Part shown: one piece after another, positions 62,912 through 64,000 of the stretch
How the letters are laid out: every line of letters starts with the position of its first letter
How positions within the stretch are numbered: position 1 is the first letter of the stretch
DNA from: Nitzschia sp. DOCU1
Lineage: Eukaryota > Bacillariophyta > Bacillariophyceae > Bacillariales > Bacillariaceae
Direction of reading: 5' to 3'
NCBI GenBank assembly: GCA_951394045.1
Contig: OX595997.1
Location: 1,178,001-1,242,000 of the forward strand
DNA: 64,000 nt
Notes under the pieces: generated by a model
Told to the model about the DNA's origin: nothing
The model's database searches: none
What the model saw: only the letters and a program-made list of their open reading frames with translations
Made by a program: the position numbers and the translations under genes

Positions 62912-63530
62912 GTAATGACAAAGTTAAGCATTTGTCATATTCACTCCAAATGTAAGGTGCCTTTAACCTTCTTCGTTTATAAATTTGCCGATCACACGTT
63001 TGTAAAAGTAAATATAGACATTTTACGCATTCGAGGTTTCATTTTTCCAGATCATGGATGCGTAAAACCAAATGGCAGTTTACGCAGATGTTTTAAGAAT
63101 ATGCGTTAAATTGTGTCGCAACCGTTTCGAAAAGACGTCCAATGTCACACTGAAGACACCAATTTCTCTATTCATCAAAATTAACCGTCAAAAAGGGCAC
63201 TAATATTGACGAAAATACCGTTTCGTGGTGTTCTGTAACTTTCTATGATTGAATTCCAATTCGCGCTGGCCGGTCAAAAACCGGTCTAAATAGGGCGTAT
63301 TTGATTTTTGAAAAGGACCCGGAAAACGTGGAAAAGGGTGGGAAAGAGCGAGGCCTCGGACAATGACGACAAGCAGACGCGCCGCATCTTCAAAAGCAGC
63401 GCCTCCATCACAAATCGCCAATGATAGGAAGTCGTAAACTACATTGCACATTGTTATCAATCGACGTACGGAAAAAGAGTCTACAAGGGATCCAATAATT
63501 CAGGTCGTTGGTGACTTTGGCTATGAAAAA
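62912..63530. other. Element flank and upstream region, 620 bp
   Basis: Likely includes the 3' end of the helicase element (repeated TTTACGCA motifs near 63020-63100) and the promoter of the last gene. I could not place a Helitron-type CTRR end with hairpin. Confidence 0.4.
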
Positions 63531-64000
63531 ATGGCTGGGCTGAGCCATCGGCCGCGATCGTTGCCGACGGCGGATCCACTGGAGAAACGAAAACTCGCCC
63601 GTAAATTTTCAATGGTCTCGGAACGCAAGCTGCTTCTTTTGGCTCTACTGGCGGTACTGTTCGGGGGGGTTCATACTTTGTTTATTGTGTCTCGCTTGTC
63701 GTCAACTTCCGTAGCCAATCGTGGGCCATTACAAGTTTCGTCCACTCGAAACACGGCCAGCAATGCTACACTGACAAGAGCAGTCCTGTACCGGCCTCCA
63801 GTAGCCCCCTCTAACGACAAAGAAACGCACGCCATTCCAAGAATCCTAATCTTCACCCACTATCGTGATTTGCTGGTTGAAAAATCTTCCTTGACGGACG
63901 AAGAAGAGATTGTTCTAGCGGCGAATATTCAAAAAGTGATTCGGCTCCACCCTAAATCTACCACGGTTCGATTCTTGACAGACAAACAATGCATCGAGTC
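63531..64000 (+). CDS. Type II membrane protein, glycosyltransferase-like, cut by window edge
   Basis: Starts at ATG 63531 (MAGLSHRPRS) and stays open to the last base, so only the first 156 residues are seen. A basic N terminus (EKRKLARK) is followed by one hydrophobic signal anchor (about 33-54, LLLLALLAVLFGGVH) and a Ser/Thr/Asn stem. The lumenal start HAIPRILIFTHYRDLL...VIRLHPKSTTVRFLTD resembles the opening of Och1-type (GT32) sugar transferases in the Golgi, where IP-x-I and a later DD/DxD motif occur. The DxD motif lies beyond the window, so the family is tentative. Confidence 0.65.
   Translation, partial: MAGLSHRPRSLPTADPLEKRKLARKFSMVSERKLLLLALLAVLFGGVHTLFIVSRLSSTSVANRGPLQVSSTRNTASNATLTRAVLYRPPVAPSNDKETHAIPRILIFTHYRDLLVEKSSLTDEEEIVLAANIQKVIRLHPKSTTVRFLTDKQCIE

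Noticed and set aside
62912..63120. Helitron 3' terminus
   Set aside because: No CTRR end preceded by a GC hairpin could be identified with confidence.
1..64000. CRISPR arrays, bacterial operons, Shine-Dalgarno sites
   Set aside because: The sequence is eukaryotic nuclear DNA; no spaced short repeats of CRISPR type are present.

Overview
The window is nuclear DNA of a photosynthetic stramenopile, most likely a pennate diatom close to Phaeodactylum tricornutum. That is an inference from short GT-AG introns (about 60-200 nt), compact genes on both strands, signal-plus-transit presequences on plastid-type proteins, lineage-type families (PDZ membrane proteins, secreted SET proteins), and several diatom-style mobile elements. 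No organism label was supplied and no search was run.

Layout. 1-7.2 kb: a lumen-targeted kinase-like protein (-), a myristoylated WW-domain protein (+), and a leucine-rich-repeat protein (-). 7.26-7.69 kb: a large fold-back repeat with telomere-like CCCTAA arms. 8.7-17.1 kb: a cluster of cell-surface genes, with three minus-strand membrane proteins (two ending in a PDZ domain) and one Cys-rich secreted protein on the plus strand. 17.8-22.1 kb: a Ser-rich hypothetical gene, an ankyrin-like gene and a three-exon DnaJ (HSP40). 22.8-26.7 kb: a 101-bp tandem duplication, a 5'-truncated PIF1-like helicase relic, and an unrecognised multi-exon gene whose last exon may be fused to that relic. 27.2-29.3 kb: a CCCH zinc-finger/PAM2 RNA-binding protein and an M50B-like membrane metalloprotease.

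29.8-37.9 kb is the most striking host region. It holds three tandem, intact, six-exon genes for secreted proteins with two SET-like modules. All three are predicted at 585 aa with identical exon lengths. Remnants of the neighbouring M50 gene lie between the copies, so the duplicated unit was a divergent M50/SET gene pair.

38.1-43.5 kb holds a complete piggyBac-type transposon with TTAA target duplication, 13-bp terminal inverted repeats, a three-Asp transposase, a four-copy 69-bp minisatellite and an opposite-strand passenger gene of unknown function. It sits in the second copy of a tandem duplication whose first copy preserves the empty TTAA site. 43.6-49.5 kb returns to housekeeping genes: a plastid-type C2/class-3 lipase, COP9 signalosome subunit 1 and a thioredoxin-reductase-like flavoprotein. 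49.5-53.2 kb is gene-poor, with a pair of 154-bp repeats and two hypothetical genes. 53.8-58.8 kb is a young Ty3/gypsy-type LTR retrotransposon with two identical 144-bp LTRs, and gag and pol in one frame separated by a single TGA. It lies next to a 236-bp tandem duplication that leads into a Helitron/PIF1-type element (59.3-62.9 kb) broken by a frameshift and a nonsense codon. The window ends inside a type II membrane protein resembling a glycosyltransferase.
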